Part shown: in pieces, positions 17,663 through 25,603 of the stretch
Layout: the number at the start of each line of letters is the position of its first letter
Numbering within the stretch: the stretch's first letter is position 1
Source of the DNA: Thermoplasmata archaeon
GTDB taxonomy: Archaea > Thermoplasmatota > Thermoplasmata > Thermoplasmatales > Thermoplasmataceae
DNA length: 37,074 nucleotides
Direction of reading: 5' to 3'
NCBI GenBank assembly: GCA_021811635.1
Contig: JAJZNS010000048.1
Location: forward strand, 1 to 37,074
Notes under the pieces: model-generated
Seen by the model: only the letters and a program-made list of their open reading frames with translations
Told to the model about the DNA's origin: nothing
The model's database searches: none
Program-made: the position numbers and the translations under genes

Positions 17663-19245
17663 GGTACATCCTCCTCAACTTCCTCTTCAACCTCATCCGA
17701 ATACAGGAAGCATGCTGCCTTGTGATTCTTCTCTATCTCAACCAGTTTCGGTTTCTTCTCGGAACATATGTCCATCTTGAACTTGCACCTCGGGTGGAAT
17801 CTGCAACCGGAAGGGGGAGAGATGAGGTTGGGAACGCTCCCGGGTATTGATTCCAGTCTTGCAGATTTCTCGTACCGTCTCTCAGCCTTGGGTATGGCGT
17901 TCATCAGACCGGTGGTGTATGGATGCTTTGCGTTGTAGAATATCTCCTTCACGGGCGCCTCTTCCACCAGGTTGCCCCCGTAGATAACGCCGACCCGATC
18001 GCACATTTCTGCTATGACCGCAAGATCGTGCGTTATGAATAGTATGGAGGTGTTGTAGGTCTTGTTCACCTCCCTCATCAGATCCAGTATCTGCGCCTGG
18101 GTGGTTACGTCAAGTGCAGTGGTTGGTTCATCCGCTATCAGGATCTTTGGATTCGAAGAGAATGCCATAGCAATCATGCACCTCTGGAGCATACCTCCGC
18201 TGAGTTCGTGTGGATAGGCGTCCATTACCCTCTCCGGTCCGGCGATATTCACTTCAGTCAAAAGTTCAAGGACCCTTCCATCTGCATATTCCTCAAACGG
18301 CCTATCCATGAACCTCTTCAGGAATAATCTTTTCAGGACGAATACAAGATAATCGGATCTGATCTGCGATCTTATCTGATAGATCTGTTTCTTGGCCTCA
18401 TCCATTTGCACTTCGTCTTCCTGCTTTTCAGCCTCAATCAGCTTCAGGTATAGGTCGTGCTCCCTGTCCTTTAAAAGGAAGTAGTTCCTTGCCTGTTCCA
18501 GCTCTTCAAGGTTGAGTCCAGCCTTCTTTGTCGAAACCAGAGCAAGGCTTTCCTTCATTATGAAGTCCCTGTCAGTGGAATTTTCATACAGATCAGTGAA
18601 TGGCTTTGCAAGATCAGGGATAGCATACTGGCTGCACATCCTGGCTATTAGCTTTTTTCTGGTCTGGTTATCCGGCTGTGCCATCAGAGTGTCAACCATC
18701 TTTGCGATGTCGTCTTCATTGAGCGTTTCCCTCTTGATGATGGAGTTGGCAATTTCGACCCTGCTGTGGAGCAATATGGCTTCCTTGATCTGCTCCCCGA
18801 TTGTCATCACCGGGTTGAGGGAGAGGAAGGGTTCCTGAAAGATCATTGAAACCTTGTCTCCCCTGATGCCTGACATTATGTAGTTGTGTCTCTTGATCAG
18901 CCGCTTCCGTCGCCTTATCCTGACATCGTCGGGGCTCCTCACCTTGATGGTGACAAGCCTCTCAAGATCGTTCAGAATGTTGTATCCGTTTATGAAAATC
19001 TTTCCCCTTATTATGCGCCCTGGGGGGTCAGGTATGAGGTCCATTGCGGCAGTTGCTGTCACGCTCTTTCCGCTCCCGCTCTCCCCGACGAGGCCGTATG
19101 ATTCTCCTTCCTCTATGTAAAAAGAGAGGTTGTCGATTGCTTTCACTATGCCTTTGCTGGTAAAGAACCTCACCTTGAGGTCCTCAACGATCAGTTGTTT
19201 CTCTTCTTTTCCTATCTGTATGCTCTGTTCCATTACGTTTTTCAC
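17659..19245 (-). CDS. dppD: Oligopeptide ABC transporter ATPase (DppD/OppD type) with a large insertion
   Basis: Second ATPase of the importer, 528 residues against about 330 usual. Walker A GESGSGKS (54-61), Q-loop MIFQEP (134-139), signature [14 protein letters not shown] (348-361), Walker B ILIADEP (368-374). From Q-loop to signature there are about 210 residues, where about 65 is normal. The extra 145, near residues 160-310, are helical and charged and keep frame and codon style, so this looks like a real insertion in the helical subdomain. The C-terminal [14 protein letters not shown] ... AC cysteine set is complete. It starts at GTG 19245, overlapping the dppC TGA in GTGA; ATG 19233 is an alternative. 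The C-terminus ends in an acidic run. Confidence 0.93.
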   Translation of the reverse strand: MKNVMEQSIQIGKEEKQLIVEDLKVRFFTSKGIVKAIDNLSFYIEEGESYGLVGESGSGKSVTATAAMDLIPDPPGRIIRGKIFINGYNILNDLERLVTIKVRSPDDVRIRRRKRLIKRHNYIMSGIRGDKVSMIFQEPFLSLNPVMTIGEQIKEAILLHSRVEIANSIIKRETLNEDDIAKMVDTLMAQPDNQTRKKLIARMCSQYAIPDLAKPFTDLYENSTDRDFIMKESLALVSTKKAGLNLEELEQARNYFLLKDREHDLYLKLIEAEKQEDEVQMDEAKKQIYQIRSQIRSDYLVFVLKRLFLKRFMDRPFEEYADGRVLELLTEVNIAGPERVMDAYPHELSGGMLQRCMIAMAFSSNPKILIADEPTTALDVTTQAQILDLMREVNKTYNTSILFITHDLAVIAEMCDRVGVIYGGNLVEEAPVKEIFYNAKHPYTTGLMNAIPKAERRYEKSARLESIPGSVPNLISPPSGCRFHPRCKFKMDICSEKKPKLVEIEKNHKAACFLYSDEVEEEVEEDVP

Positions 19246-20267
19246 TTCCTGAGTTTTGGATCAAGCGCATCTCTAAGCCCGTCTCCAAAGAGGTTAATGG
19301 AGACTGTGAAGATAAGCAGGAATATGCCAGGTATCACGATGGGCCACCATATTATCGCAGTTCCCAGTATCTTGTTTGTGGACCACGAGAGCATGAAAAC
19401 CTCTCCATTACTTATCAGCCCGCCAAGTTCCGGGAATGTATAAGTTCCATTGGGGAAAAAGCCCCCAACGCCAAGGAAAGAAAGGGTCGCAAATATCAAT
19501 ATGATCGATCCCAGATCCAGCGATATCTGCACGAATACTGGCGAAAGCACATTCGGGAAAACATGGTAGAAGATGTTCCTTATCTTCGATGATCCGGCAG
19601 CCGTAGCAGCTTCAACATAGTTCAATGACTTTGTTGAGAGGGCCAGACTCCTTGTAAGCCTTGCATAAATGGGCCACCAGACTATTATCAATGCGAGAAG
19701 CATGGCATTTAATGAGCTGCCAAGCGGTGCCGTGAATGCCACGGTAAACGCTATCACTATGATCAGGAAAGGTATGCTGAAGAAGATGTCCGTGATCCTC
19801 ATCATCAATTCATCCACCCATCTTCCCAGATATCCCGCAGTCACGCCGACGATTGATCCTACCGACGCGCCTATGGCCACTATGAGAAATGAATAACCGA
19901 GATCGAATTTCAGTGAGGCAAACATTGCTGGGAGGAGGGGATAGTTGTAGATGGTTCCTCCAAACCAGTATATGAAGCCGTGACTGAACCCTGGTGCGAA
20001 TGGTGAGGGGTAGGTCTGCTGGGTGGTCGCGTACTGCGGAGCATAGGTGTTTATGTAAGTGTATGTCGCAGCAGGTATCCCGAAGAGGGCAGGATCAAAG
20101 ATATCAACCATGGTTATTCCAATATATATCAGAACAATTATAAGCCCTGCGACTGCGGACTTGTAGAACAGGAAACTCTTCAACGTTGCCGTGAACTGTT
20201 CGACTCTGGGGCTATACCTCTTGCCTGCCTGCAGGCCTGTCTGTTCAATTCCTACTTCTTCAACCAA
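19242..20267 (-). CDS. dppC: Oligopeptide ABC transporter permease (DppC type)
   Basis: One of two membrane permeases of the importer, 341 residues, about six membrane helices. The N-terminal cytoplasmic segment and first helix (SAVAGLIIVLIYIGITMV) are followed by an extended extracytoplasmic loop of some 60-70 residues. The ATPase-contact loop EAATAAGSSKIRNIFYHVFP is the EAA motif. The start is TTG at 20267, with a perfect GGTGATC ribosome site at 20272-20278 lying in the 12-nt gap after the dppB stop. The 3' end overlaps dppD by 4 nt. The long first loop is typical of OppC/DppC. Confidence 0.94.
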   Translation of the reverse strand: MVEEVGIEQTGLQAGKRYSPRVEQFTATLKSFLFYKSAVAGLIIVLIYIGITMVDIFDPALFGIPAATYTYINTYAPQYATTQQTYPSPFAPGFSHGFIYWFGGTIYNYPLLPAMFASLKFDLGYSFLIVAIGASVGSIVGVTAGYLGRWVDELMMRITDIFFSIPFLIIVIAFTVAFTAPLGSSLNAMLLALIIVWWPIYARLTRSLALSTKSLNYVEAATAAGSSKIRNIFYHVFPNVLSPVFVQISLDLGSIILIFATLSFLGVGGFFPNGTYTFPELGGLISNGEVFMLSWSTNKILGTAIIWWPIVIPGIFLLIFTVSINLFGDGLRDALDPKLRK

Positions 20268-20279
20268 ACTTGATCACCT

Positions 20280-21371
20280 TCAGTACCTTATCCTCGGGTC
20301 GAGGAACGCATAAACAACGTCCACTAGCAGATTTGTAATCATAAGTATGAGTCCAAACACAAAGGTGAGCGCCAGTATTCCCCATACCTGAACACCCAAC
20401 GCAAAGTTCACCGCCAGATATCCGATGCCAAGATAGTTGAAAACAATTTCAACTGTCACCACACCACCCAGTAGGCCGGATATCAGCAATCCCAGCACAG
20501 TCACTGTAGGCAGGAGGGCATTCTTTCTGATGTGTTTCTTTATCACTTGCCTTTCTGGAACTCCCTTTGCCCTGGCTGTCTTAATAAATTCCTGTCCGGC
20601 AGCGTCGACCATTCCGGCACGGATAAATCTCAGTATGCCGGCAAGGATACCGTATGTGATTGTGACGACTGGCAGCACGAGATGGGCGAGAGCGCTGACG
20701 AAAAGACTCAGGTTTCCGGCAAGCAGGGAATCTATGAGAAGGATGTGTGTCGGGTCGCTTAGGCCAAACTCCCCTATGGGAACGCCGGTAGCTCCTGCTA
20801 CCCCAGATCCAGAATACGGGAACGCTGATGCCACTAAGCCAATTCCGTGATTGGCGAACAGCGCTATCAGTATATATCCAAGCCAGAAAGCGGGCAGCGC
20901 ATAACCGCTGAGAGAGAATATTCTTCCCACTGCGTCGGCAGGCGTATTCGGCCTTGCTCCAATGTATGTCCCAAGCGGGATGGCGATTATTACTGAAAGT
21001 ATTGTTGCTCCCAGAGCAAGCTGTATGGTGTTGGGGATGAAAACTCCGATTGCGGTCATGGTGGAAACGCGGGATGGAAAGGTAACCTGACCCCAGTTAC
21101 CCGTGAAAAGGTCCGCTACGAACCTAAAATAGCTTCCAATCGGGTTGGTAAACTGCAACTGCCCGTTTACAACTGCTGCGCTGAAACCCTGCTGGTCAAG
21201 GTAATTTGCAAGAGTCGTCAGACCGTGATTCCCGTGTAGATCCGGGTTAAATGCAACTGCTATCTGATATGGCCCAAAAGCCCAGAGCAGAATAAAAACC
21301 AGAACCGTTAGTCCCATGAGAGTCGGGATAATAATGAGGCCCCTCCTTATGATGAAGTACTTTAGCTCCAT
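20280..21371 (-). CDS. dppB: Oligopeptide ABC transporter permease (DppB type)
   Basis: First permease of the importer, 363 residues. It begins in the family style (IIRRGLIIIPTLMGLTVLVF), has a long extracytoplasmic loop after helix 1, and the EAA loop KTARAKGVPERQVIKKHIRK with the usual AKG core. It ends FLDPRIRY, the classic DppB end. ATG 21371 is preceded by a TATA box (minus-strand ATTAAATATG, 21394-21403) about 27 nt upstream, so the operon mRNA is probably leaderless. It heads dppB-C-D-F plus the small membrane gene. The binding-protein gene lies upstream in the same direction but behind a strong terminator, so expression can differ. Confidence 0.95.
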   Translation of the reverse strand: MELKYFIIRRGLIIIPTLMGLTVLVFILLWAFGPYQIAVAFNPDLHGNHGLTTLANYLDQQGFSAAVVNGQLQFTNPIGSYFRFVADLFTGNWGQVTFPSRVSTMTAIGVFIPNTIQLALGATILSVIIAIPLGTYIGARPNTPADAVGRIFSLSGYALPAFWLGYILIALFANHGIGLVASAFPYSGSGVAGATGVPIGEFGLSDPTHILLIDSLLAGNLSLFVSALAHLVLPVVTITYGILAGILRFIRAGMVDAAGQEFIKTARAKGVPERQVIKKHIRKNALLPTVTVLGLLISGLLGGVVTVEIVFNYLGIGYLAVNFALGVQVWGILALTFVFGLILMITNLLVDVVYAFLDPRIRY

Positions 21372-21393
21372 GGCTTGATAGGATGTAAAATTA

Positions 21394-21403
21394 CATATTT
21401 AAT
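21394..21403 (-). promoter_or_regulatory. TATA box of the dpp operon
   Basis: Minus-strand ATTAAATATG lies about 27 nt before the dppB ATG at 21371. It supports an independent, leaderless start of the transporter operon, separate from the binding-protein gene. Confidence 0.6.
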
Positions 21404-21719
21404 GTTACTGTGACTGCACGCGGTTCAGCTCATCCATTCGCTTGGTTTCCCGCGTATCATCCTGCTTTTGCTTTCGGCCTGCTCCCGGATAAGTATTTTA
21501 AATAATCATGCGGCACCTCATATCAAAAGGAAATTGCCTATAAACCCGGCTGGAATTAAATAGTATAGGAAAAAGCATGGTGCGAGGCTATTCTCAGTCA
21601 GCCTTCCGGTGGCGCGTTTCTCCCGATTAAAAACGTTATGCGGCAATGACCGCAGCATTAGGATGTGTGCAAAAGGTCTTTATGGTTAGACGGAAAGAAA
21701 CTTGAATGCAAACAGTGAA
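21404..21719. other. Intergenic region between the binding-protein gene and dppB
   Basis: No ORF longer than about 20 codons looks credible. A strong AT box (AAGTATTTTAAATAATC, 21491-21507) stands alone. ATGCGGC occurs at 21508-21514 and 21638-21644; the second copy starts an inverted repeat TGCGG-N6-CCGCA (21639-21654). These could be regulatory sites or a short RNA start, but nothing decides between them. Confidence 0.35.
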
Positions 21720-21777
21720 AAAAAAGAAAATAAAAAAAATTAATTAAAAATAAAAAAACTTCTACGTTGTGTAGAAG
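21720..21777 (-). terminator. Strong terminator overlapping the stop codon of the binding-protein gene
   Basis: CTTCTAC-GTTGT-GTAGAAG (21759-21777) is a perfect 7-bp hairpin with a 5-nt loop. On the minus strand it is followed by a long T-rich tract (T7, then TTTTT, T8 and T9 runs between 21720 and 21758). The stem contains the last four codons and the TAG of the binding-protein gene, so the ribosome must clear it before it can fold. Confidence 0.8.
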
Positions 21778-24512
21778 TAGTTATACAGCCATCCCATCGC
21801 CGATATCATAACGTTCTCCATGTACTTGTACACAACGGTGGACGGCACATGCGAGTTCACAAGCTGGAACCCATATGCCTGGTAGAGGTACACGTAGAAG
21901 GTCATGTTGATCAGATTCTGGTTCATCTGATGGAATGCAAATTCCTGCTGAGCAAGACTCCTGGAAGTGTTTGTGCCGTTTGCATACTCAGTCAGCATCT
22001 GTTTCATAACCGCTGCCTCGGTTGCATTTGGTGTTGGGTTGCTTGCATTGCCGTTGAACCAGTACGGATTGAAGTCGTTCGGTCCAGGGTACGTGCTTGT
22101 ATTGGTCGGCGCTGCCATCGGACCAAGGTAGTCTGTTGGGTTAGGATAGTCTGGTGCCCAGCCAAGCTCGTAAACAGGCATCGGGTTCAGACCCTGCTGC
22201 ATGTATCCAAGTTCAGTGTTGAAGTTGATTGGATGCACAGGGAAGTTGCCGTTGTCCGAGGTTGTGCCGAATATGACTTCTGACAGGTTGTAGGCCCAGT
22301 TCTGCACAGCGAGCTGATCAACCGGATCTGGGTTGAATATCAGGATCGGTATGTTCAGTAGGCTGCCGTTGTAATCTCCGCTCGCGGTTACGCCCATGAC
22401 CTTGTTCGCAGAGCTGTTAAGGAACTGGTTCCAGTAGTGCTTTGCCATCGTGAGGTCAAAGTACGGAACGCCCGTGGTGGTGGAGTTGAGGTCTGAGATT
22501 GTCTGCGCGTATGCCATACCAGCCGGCAGCATTCCCGCATATGACTCTGCGAATATCGTGTTGTAGATCGCGTTTCCGACCAGATAGTTGATGTAGTAAT
22601 TGTAGGCGAATGTGTATGCAAACACGTTCCTGACGGCGAGTGATGTGAAGAAGCTCTGAGGCACGTTAGATCCTGGATAGAGGCTTGCAAGCATCTTTGT
22701 GTTGATGTTGGCATTCAGGTTAAACCAGTATATGTCAAGCGTAGGCAGGTGATAGATGTTGATTATGTTCTTCGACTGCATTGCCTGCACTGTTGACCAG
22801 TCGGTCGTGGGGATACCTGCTGCTGTCTGTGCCTGTCCAGACTCAAGATCGAGCACCGCGGTGTCCGGCGTTGCAACGTACTTTATGTTGACTGTGGTCT
22901 CCTGGGGTTTCGGGTACCATGGTCCAGGTGACTGGAATGCCGGGTTGGCAGTGAAGATAACTTCCTGGTTGGGTGCATTGTAGCTTATCTCGTACGGGCC
23001 GTTTGCGAAGGCGTTGAACTCTACGTATGTGTTATAGTACTGCTCAATGCCCTGCTTCTGGTAAGCGATGAAACCTGCAGGAGTGAAAGTTATTCCCGCA
23101 CCATGCTGGATCAGCCACTTGGAACTCATGATATAGTCACCGCTGGCCGAGAGCAACTGGAAGACGTAGGTCGGAGACTCAGAGCCCTGGAAGTGGAAGG
23201 TTATCGTGTTCGTGGCGTTATCGAAGGTAAGGTTATTGGTGATGTTTGTGTAGGTGTTGCTGGTGTAAATGTTTCCAGGCAGCATAACCTGCGCTATGAT
23301 CCATCCTCCTGTTCCCGGGGAACCTGCATCAAACAGCAGAGTCCTCACAAACGAGTAGTAGACGTCGTATGCAGTAACCGGGGTACCGTCCTGCCACGAG
23401 GCGTTAGCCCTAATGGTGAACGTGTAGTTCTGGTAGTTGCTGCTGATTCCGCCATTGGCCACTGAGGGGAGTTTTGCTGCCAGTTCGGGGAAGAATGTGC
23501 TGTTGGATGATCCGTTGTACTGCACCAGATACTGATACACGTTGCCCAGAATTTCGTTGCTCACGGTATCATAGGCAATAGCCCCGTCGAGTGTCTTGTA
23601 TCCACCGGCAACAACTTCGTCGTTGGTGAAGACATGTGTTGTTGAGGATTTTGATATTAGACCGGCATTTGTAAAGACTGCAACGTCAAACCCAGTTATG
23701 GTAGAGGTGAGGTTGGAATATCCTACAGAGGAGTTCCCGGTAGCACTTGTCGTGTTGATCAATACCTGATACAACCCTGGTGTTGCGCTCGTCACGTTGT
23801 AATACGGGTATGCAATGTTTACTGCCCCGTCAAACTCGTTGCTCTGCAAAACTACGTGGCTTTGTACCGTCTGTGATATGACTGAATACCCGCTGCCGTT
23901 GATGTCCGTGTAACCAATATAGTATGAGAAGTGTGATCCGCTTGCAAATATGTTGTTTCCGCTCACCGCTACTGCGCTAGAAACGCTCGCATTCAGTGAC
24001 AACAGTGCAGTTGCCTGACCGGTCGTGGATGTTGTCTTAGCGGCAATGACTGGAATCAAGCTACCGGAATTGTCAGCAGAACTGCCGTTACTGTACTTTA
24101 CAGTAAAGTAGATGTAGAAACTGCCCGGCATTTCGTACGTGTGCGTCACTTGGAGAGTGCCGCTATTCACAGACGAAGAATTGTATGTGGTGCTCTGTCC
24201 ATCTCCGAAATAGAATGTAGCAGATTCAAAATTGCTGACCACGCTTGCGTTAAACCCATAGCTTTGCCCCACGGTTGCAGTTAAACTATTGCCCGAAATT
24301 GTAGGTAGGGGCCCTGTCCCTGGTGTACTTGTGCTCGTACTCGTACTTGTACTTGGCGATTTCAGAACATACGCGACCGCAAGTGCCGCAACCGCAAGTA
24401 TCAAAACGACAGTTATTACCTGCCATTTCGTTACCGAGGAAGCTTTCCTTGGGGGAACGATAGGCTCTGATCCGCCTGTTCCTTTAGGTGTGTTTTCCGT
24501 GTTACTATCCAT
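21762..24512 (-). CDS. Membrane-tethered peptide-binding protein with PKD-like domain (SBP family 5)
   Basis: Extracellular solute-binding protein of the peptide/nickel family, about 916 residues against 500-600 usual. The N-terminus is cytoplasmic and hydrophilic, followed by a single helix (near 31-50) and a Ser-Thr linker (52-62), so it is held outside by a signal anchor; no lipobox is seen. Residues about 68-145 resemble a PKD/Ig domain (FYFGDG ... HTYEMPGSFYIYFTV), with another beta-rich region to about 290. The family-5 body follows, with ASWQDGTPVTAYDVYYSF and a C-terminal PDYPNPTDYLGP. ATG 24512 is chosen for GGAGG 5 nt upstream (24518-24522); ATG 24533 would add seven residues. It is probably the receptor for the downstream dpp operon. 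Confidence 0.88.
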   Translation of the reverse strand: MDSNTENTPKGTGGSEPIVPPRKASSVTKWQVITVVLILAVAALAVAYVLKSPSTSTSTSTSTPGTGPLPTISGNSLTATVGQSYGFNASVVSNFESATFYFGDGQSTTYNSSSVNSGTLQVTHTYEMPGSFYIYFTVKYSNGSSADNSGSLIPVIAAKTTSTTGQATALLSLNASVSSAVAVSGNNIFASGSHFSYYIGYTDINGSGYSVISQTVQSHVVLQSNEFDGAVNIAYPYYNVTSATPGLYQVLINTTSATGNSSVGYSNLTSTITGFDVAVFTNAGLISKSSTTHVFTNDEVVAGGYKTLDGAIAYDTVSNEILGNVYQYLVQYNGSSNSTFFPELAAKLPSVANGGISSNYQNYTFTIRANASWQDGTPVTAYDVYYSFVRTLLFDAGSPGTGGWIIAQVMLPGNIYTSNTYTNITNNLTFDNATNTITFHFQGSESPTYVFQLLSASGDYIMSSKWLIQHGAGITFTPAGFIAYQKQGIEQYYNTYVEFNAFANGPYEISYNAPNQEVIFTANPAFQSPGPWYPKPQETTVNIKYVATPDTAVLDLESGQAQTAAGIPTTDWSTVQAMQSKNIINIYHLPTLDIYWFNLNANINTKMLASLYPGSNVPQSFFTSLAVRNVFAYTFAYNYYINYLVGNAIYNTIFAESYAGMLPAGMAYAQTISDLNSTTTGVPYFDLTMAKHYWNQFLNSSANKVMGVTASGDYNGSLLNIPILIFNPDPVDQLAVQNWAYNLSEVIFGTTSDNGNFPVHPINFNTELGYMQQGLNPMPVYELGWAPDYPNPTDYLGPMAAPTNTSTYPGPNDFNPYWFNGNASNPTPNATEAAVMKQMLTEYANGTNTSRSLAQQEFAFHQMNQNLINMTFYVYLYQAYGFQLVNSHVPSTVVYKYMENVMISAMGWLYNYFYTT

Positions 24513-24564
24513 AGTAACCTCCGTTCCGTCCATTGGAATACATGTATTTATTTGTTTGCGCGAT

Positions 24565-24574
24565 GTTTTAAATA
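24565..24574 (-). promoter_or_regulatory. TATA box of the binding-protein gene
   Basis: Minus-strand TATTTAAAAC lies about 27 nt before position 24543, giving a short leader of roughly 30 nt with a GGAGG ribosome site before ATG 24512. This gene therefore seems to have a leader, unlike most first genes here. Confidence 0.5.
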
Positions 24575-24747
24575 CAATCCATAACACACCGCGTATGACG
24601 GGCAACGGGTAGCTGACTGGGCCTCCCGTGACATCACTTATCGTTCGTCCCATGATCTAAGGTTTGTGCGTCACGCACAGAACTGAAGACCGCTGAATGT
24701 CTTTGCCAGTCAGGGATCAGAGGGGTAATATTCAGCCTTGAAACCTT

Positions 24748-25599
24748 TCAGAGGAATTCCTCAAAGTCCTCCGGCTTCAATTTCCTGTAAGGTCTTTCGG
24801 CAAGCGGGGTCTCTTCTGCGGTCACAGGATCAAGGTCCTCATAAGACTTACTTTTCACCTGGTAGAAAATCCCTATGGGGATCCTGTCGCCCCATTCCTG
24901 GACAGCCCTGTATGCCTCCTCAAAGTTCGATGGATCCTTTGCCTCGTATTTGTAGACCCTTTTCCTGAAGTAATCATATGTGTTGGTCTTGTTGAATGTC
25001 ACGCACGGACTGAATACGTCGATGAAGGAGAAGCCCTTGTGCTGTATTCCCTTCTTAACCACTTCCTGCAGATGTTTCGGGTCACCGGAAAATGACCTTG
25101 CAACAAAGGTTGCCCCAGCGGAAAGCGCGAACGTCATTGGATTTACCGGCTTCTCTATATTCCCGTCGGGAGTAGTCTTGGATATGAAGCCTATTTCCGA
25201 CGTCGGGGAAGCCTGGCCGGTGGTCAGCCCGAAAATCTGGTTGTCCGAGACGATGTAGGTAAGATCGACGTTCCTCTTGGCAGTGTGGAAAAAGTGCTGC
25301 GTTCCCTCAAAAAATCCATCGCCGTCCCCGCCGTAGCCTATAACGGTGAGCTTCCTGTTAGCCCACTTCACCGCGGACGCAACCGGCAGAAGCCTGCCAT
25401 GCAGGCCATGGAACCCGTAAGCCTTTATGAATTCCGGCAGGTTGCTGGAGCAGCCTATCCCTGAAACAACCACAACATTTTCCGGTTCAATTTTCAGTTC
25501 GGCCAGGACATTCTTGACAGCCGAAAGCTGTGCGAAGTTGCCGCACGCTGGGCACCAGTCCGGCCTGATTTTTCCGCTGTAATCATTGACGGTCACCAT
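24748..25599 (-). CDS. korB: 2-oxoacid:ferredoxin oxidoreductase, beta subunit
   Basis: Thiamine-diphosphate and [4Fe-4S] subunit of the enzyme that oxidises 2-oxoacids to acyl-CoA and CO2 with ferredoxin as acceptor. The 283 residues contain WCPACG (Cys16, Cys19) and GIGCS (Cys50), with a fourth cysteine in FSPCVTF, the four expected cluster ligands. The TPP motif GDGDGFFEGTQHF starts at 91, and the DNQIFGLTTGQASPT loop (119-133) is typical of the archaeal two-subunit enzymes. ATG 25599 follows korA by 4 nt, with a perfect GAGGTGAT ribosome site that spans the korA stop. Preferred 2-oxoacid (pyruvate or 2-oxoglutarate) cannot be decided. Confidence 0.93.
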   Translation of the reverse strand: MVTVNDYSGKIRPDWCPACGNFAQLSAVKNVLAELKIEPENVVVVSGIGCSSNLPEFIKAYGFHGLHGRLLPVASAVKWANRKLTVIGYGGDGDGFFEGTQHFFHTAKRNVDLTYIVSDNQIFGLTTGQASPTSEIGFISKTTPDGNIEKPVNPMTFALSAGATFVARSFSGDPKHLQEVVKKGIQHKGFSFIDVFSPCVTFNKTNTYDYFRKRVYKYEAKDPSNFEEAYRAVQEWGDRIPIGIFYQVKSKSYEDLDPVTAEETPLAERPYRKLKPEDFEEFL

Positions 25600-25603
25600 A
25601 TTA

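Noticed and set aside
17659..19245. DppD as two fused or frameshifted genes
   Set aside because: One continuous frame holds all ATPase motifs in order and the insertion has normal codon style.
24320..24352. Short GTACTT/GTACTC tandem repeat as a possible phase-variable tract
   Set aside because: It encodes the Ser-Thr linker of the binding protein, is imperfect and very short, and its unit of six bases would not shift the frame.
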